This document shows positions 62,722 through 64,000 of a DNA stretch of 64,000 nucleotides, one piece after another. The DNA is taken from NCBI GenBank assembly GCA_002382665.1, contig DFZA01000007.1, forward strand, positions 62,001 through 126,000. The letters run 5' to 3'. Position 1 is the first letter of the stretch; each line of letters opens with the position of its first letter. The translations under genes were made by a program, and so were the position numbers. This DNA comes from Peptococcaceae bacterium UBA4068 (GTDB taxonomy: Bacteria; Bacillota; Dehalobacteriia; UBA4068). Below the pieces are notes generated by a model. That model saw only the letters and a list, made by a program, of their open reading frames with translations, was not told the origin of the DNA and did not search any database.

Positions 62722-63339
62722 TTGATACGTATCATGATTGTTGAAGATCAGACAGTTATGCGCGAGGTTCTTTCTAACAACTTGTCAACAATCGAAGACT
62801 TTGATGTCGTGGCAACATTAGCTGACGCCGATCTTGCTGTTTTATATTGCGAAAATATTGACATAGATCTTGTTTTAATGGATATTTGTACCGAAAATAA
62901 TTCCAGCGGCCTAAAAGCCGCCGCTAAAATAAAAAATAAATTCCCTAATATCAAAGTCATAATGATAACAGGCATTCCTGATATTACTTTCATTAATCAA
63001 GCCAGGCAAGCCAATGCCGACAGTTTTTTATATAAATCCGTAAAATTCAATGAATTAGTAAGGTGTATCCGCAATACCATGGACGGAGTATCTTCATATC
63101 CCCACGAACCTGACTGTCAACTTATATTTAAAAGCGATCACTTAACAGAAAGGGAAATGGAAATACTTCGGCTGCTCTGCTCGGGAATAACTCGCTCCGA
63201 ACTGCCGGACATTTTAGGTATCTCTGAAAATTCTGTTAAGACTCATGTATCTAATCTGTTATCTAAGACTGGATATACAAAAATATCAAAACTGGCGCTT
63301 TACGCAGTTTCTTCCGGTTTAATAAACCCCAACATATAA
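62722..63339 (+). CDS. NarL/LuxR-type response regulator
   Basis: 205 residues. The receiver domain (1-120) has acidic residues in VEDQ, phospho-acceptor Asp54 (LVLMD), Thr83 (MIT) and Lys105 (LYK). The LuxR-type helix-turn-helix (about 139-200) reads LTEREMEILRLLCSGITRSEL and SENSVKTHVSNLLSKTGYT. DNA-binding transcriptional regulator. The start is TTG 62722 after AAGGGGTGAT. Convergent with a matching NarX/LiaS-type kinase gene, the probable partner. Its position beside the giant gene's leader makes that gene a candidate target. Confidence 0.92.
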   Translation: MIRIMIVEDQTVMREVLSNNLSTIEDFDVVATLADADLAVLYCENIDIDLVLMDICTENNSSGLKAAAKIKNKFPNIKVIMITGIPDITFINQARQANADSFLYKSVKFNELVRCIRNTMDGVSSYPHEPDCQLIFKSDHLTEREMEILRLLCSGITRSELPDILGISENSVKTHVSNLLSKTGYTKISKLALYAVSSGLINPNI

Positions 63340-63374
63340 AAAAAACCGCGGTTTGAATTAAACCGCGGTTTTTT
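63340..63374. terminator. bidirectional terminator, response regulator / kinase
   Basis: Perfect 15-bp stem AAAAAACCGCGGTTT with its complement, GAATT loop, between the convergent two-component genes. Confidence 0.9.
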
Positions 63375-63383
63375 GATTTCACT

Positions 63384-64000
63384 TTAAACAGGTAGATCAA
63401 CAAAAATACAGAAATTTTCAACATTTGTGATTGACAAGGATCCGCCCGCCTCACGGAGCCAATATCGCATACTGCCAATACCTCCGCCCTCAACAATATG
63501 ATCTTTCAATAATTCTCCGTTATTGGAAATTGTCATTGAGACGTTGCTGCTTTGATACCTGATTTTCACATCTATTTGTGTTGCCCCACCATGCCGAACA
63601 GCATTAATCGCTGCTTCCTTGATTATTTTATATAATAAAAATGCTGTTCGCTTATTTATGGGTAACTTTCCGGTTACAGCTATTGCTATACCAATGTTGT
63701 CTAATGAAGTTATTAGATTATCTAGAAATTCTTCGGGGTCCGCTAAACTGTCCTCTCTGATTTCCTTTGGCCAATTGTCTATAAATTTTTCCAGTTCATT
63801 AAATGCCAAAGGTATTTCTTTTTGAGAAGATAATAATTGATTAATTATTGAAAGATGATAACCAAATACATCATGTACACGATATTTTATGAAAGTCAAT
63901 TCTTTTTCCCGCATTAGTGACTCTACATTATTGAGCATGTACAGCAAATCTTCTCTTTTTTTGCTAACACACTTAATATTTGACTCCAATTGCCTAATAA
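63384..64000 (-). CDS. sensor histidine kinase (HisKA_3/LiaS-NarX type), 5' end beyond the window
   Basis: At least 201 residues of a kinase C-terminus. The dimerisation/phospho-acceptor segment has His-Asp in KYRVHDVFGYHLSIINQLL. The GHKL ATPase domain has the N-box KEAAINAVRHGGA and the G-box GGGIGSMRYWLREAGGSL. The frame is open to the window edge, so the sensor/membrane part is probably upstream; the TTG at 63989 could start a short soluble form but has no visible ribosome site. Probable partner of the convergent NarL-type regulator. Confidence 0.85.
   Translation of the reverse strand, partial: IRQLESNIKCVSKKREDLLYMLNNVESLMREKELTFIKYRVHDVFGYHLSIINQLLSSQKEIPLAFNELEKFIDNWPKEIREDSLADPEEFLDNLITSLDNIGIAIAVTGKLPINKRTAFLLYKIIKEAAINAVRHGGATQIDVKIRYQSSNVSMTISNNGELLKDHIVEGGGIGSMRYWLREAGGSLSITNVENFCIFVDLPV

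Overview
The window is a piece of a chromosome from an anaerobic, low-to-mid GC Bacillota, with no phage, transposon or CRISPR material. Signs of Bacillota: the yggT-sepF-yggS cell-division neighbourhood beside ileS, gyrB-gyrA, strong AGGAGG-type ribosome sites, many TTG starts, S-layer homology (SLH) proteins with a CsaB-type pyruvyl transferase, and GEMM-type cyclic-dinucleotide riboswitches. Signs of anaerobic life: [FeFe]-hydrogenase maturases, indolepyruvate:ferredoxin oxidoreductase and a selenium/molybdenum hydroxylase maturation operon. A TolC-like outer-membrane-type efflux protein beside MacAB-like genes is compatible with a diderm Negativicute. I infer Negativicutes with moderate confidence, because some monoderm Clostridia also carry TolC-like genes.

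Layout: 1-5.1 kb, ileS (cut by the window edge), yggT, sepF, yggS and a HlyD-like membrane protein. 5.2 kb, tRNA-Val(CAC) with its own promoter and a bidirectional terminator. 5.5-8.7 kb, guaA and an AgcS-type amino-acid:Na+ symporter. 8.8-13.1 kb, a tripartite MacA/MacB/TolC-like export operon, then a nitroreductase. 13.9-18.3 kb, gyrB-gyrA. 18.5-21.8 kb, singletons: a YkgJ-type Cys-cluster protein, a YitT permease, a PF00882-like zinc protein and an 11% cysteine protein. 21.9-24.5 kb, mscL-ilvB-ilvN. 24.7-34.6 kb, a cell-wall polymer/S-layer locus: UDP-ManNAc dehydrogenase, O-antigen-ligase-like protein, DUF4330 protein, glycosyltransferase, glycosyltransferase-CsaB fusion and an SLH-anchored phosphodiester-glycosidase-like protein. 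34.8-38.4 kb, yedF and the hydrogenase maturation genes hydF, hydG and a TM1266-type regulator. 38.6-42.5 kb, a second acetolactate synthase operon ilvD-ilvN-ilvB. 42.6-46.2 kb, xdhC-yqeB-mocA-modE/yqeC. 46.3-47.8 kb, divergent pyrE and comB. 47.9-52.5 kb, argH-iorA-iorB and a lipoprotein acetolactate decarboxylase. 52.6 kb, a PiT phosphate transporter.

The most unusual part is 53.8-64 kb. A sigma-A-type promoter is followed by three tandem GEMM-I riboswitch aptamers. All three carry A where canonical c-di-GMP aptamers have the ligand-contacting G20, a change associated with 3',3'-cGAMP (cyclic AMP-GMP) sensing. They share interchangeable P1 strands, and the last P1 strand contains the Shine-Dalgarno of a secreted transglutaminase-fold cysteine enzyme. 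Convergent to that gene is a 2341-residue SLH-anchored surface protein with a von Willebrand A domain and six near-identical 162-residue repeats. A NarL-type response regulator and a convergent sensor kinase follow. I infer a second-messenger-controlled module in which the enzyme processes or crosslinks surface protein, possibly the giant neighbour. That functional link is a hypothesis; the riboswitch architecture is read directly from the sequence.

Start codons were chosen from ribosome-binding sites, so several genes are shorter than their longest open frames.
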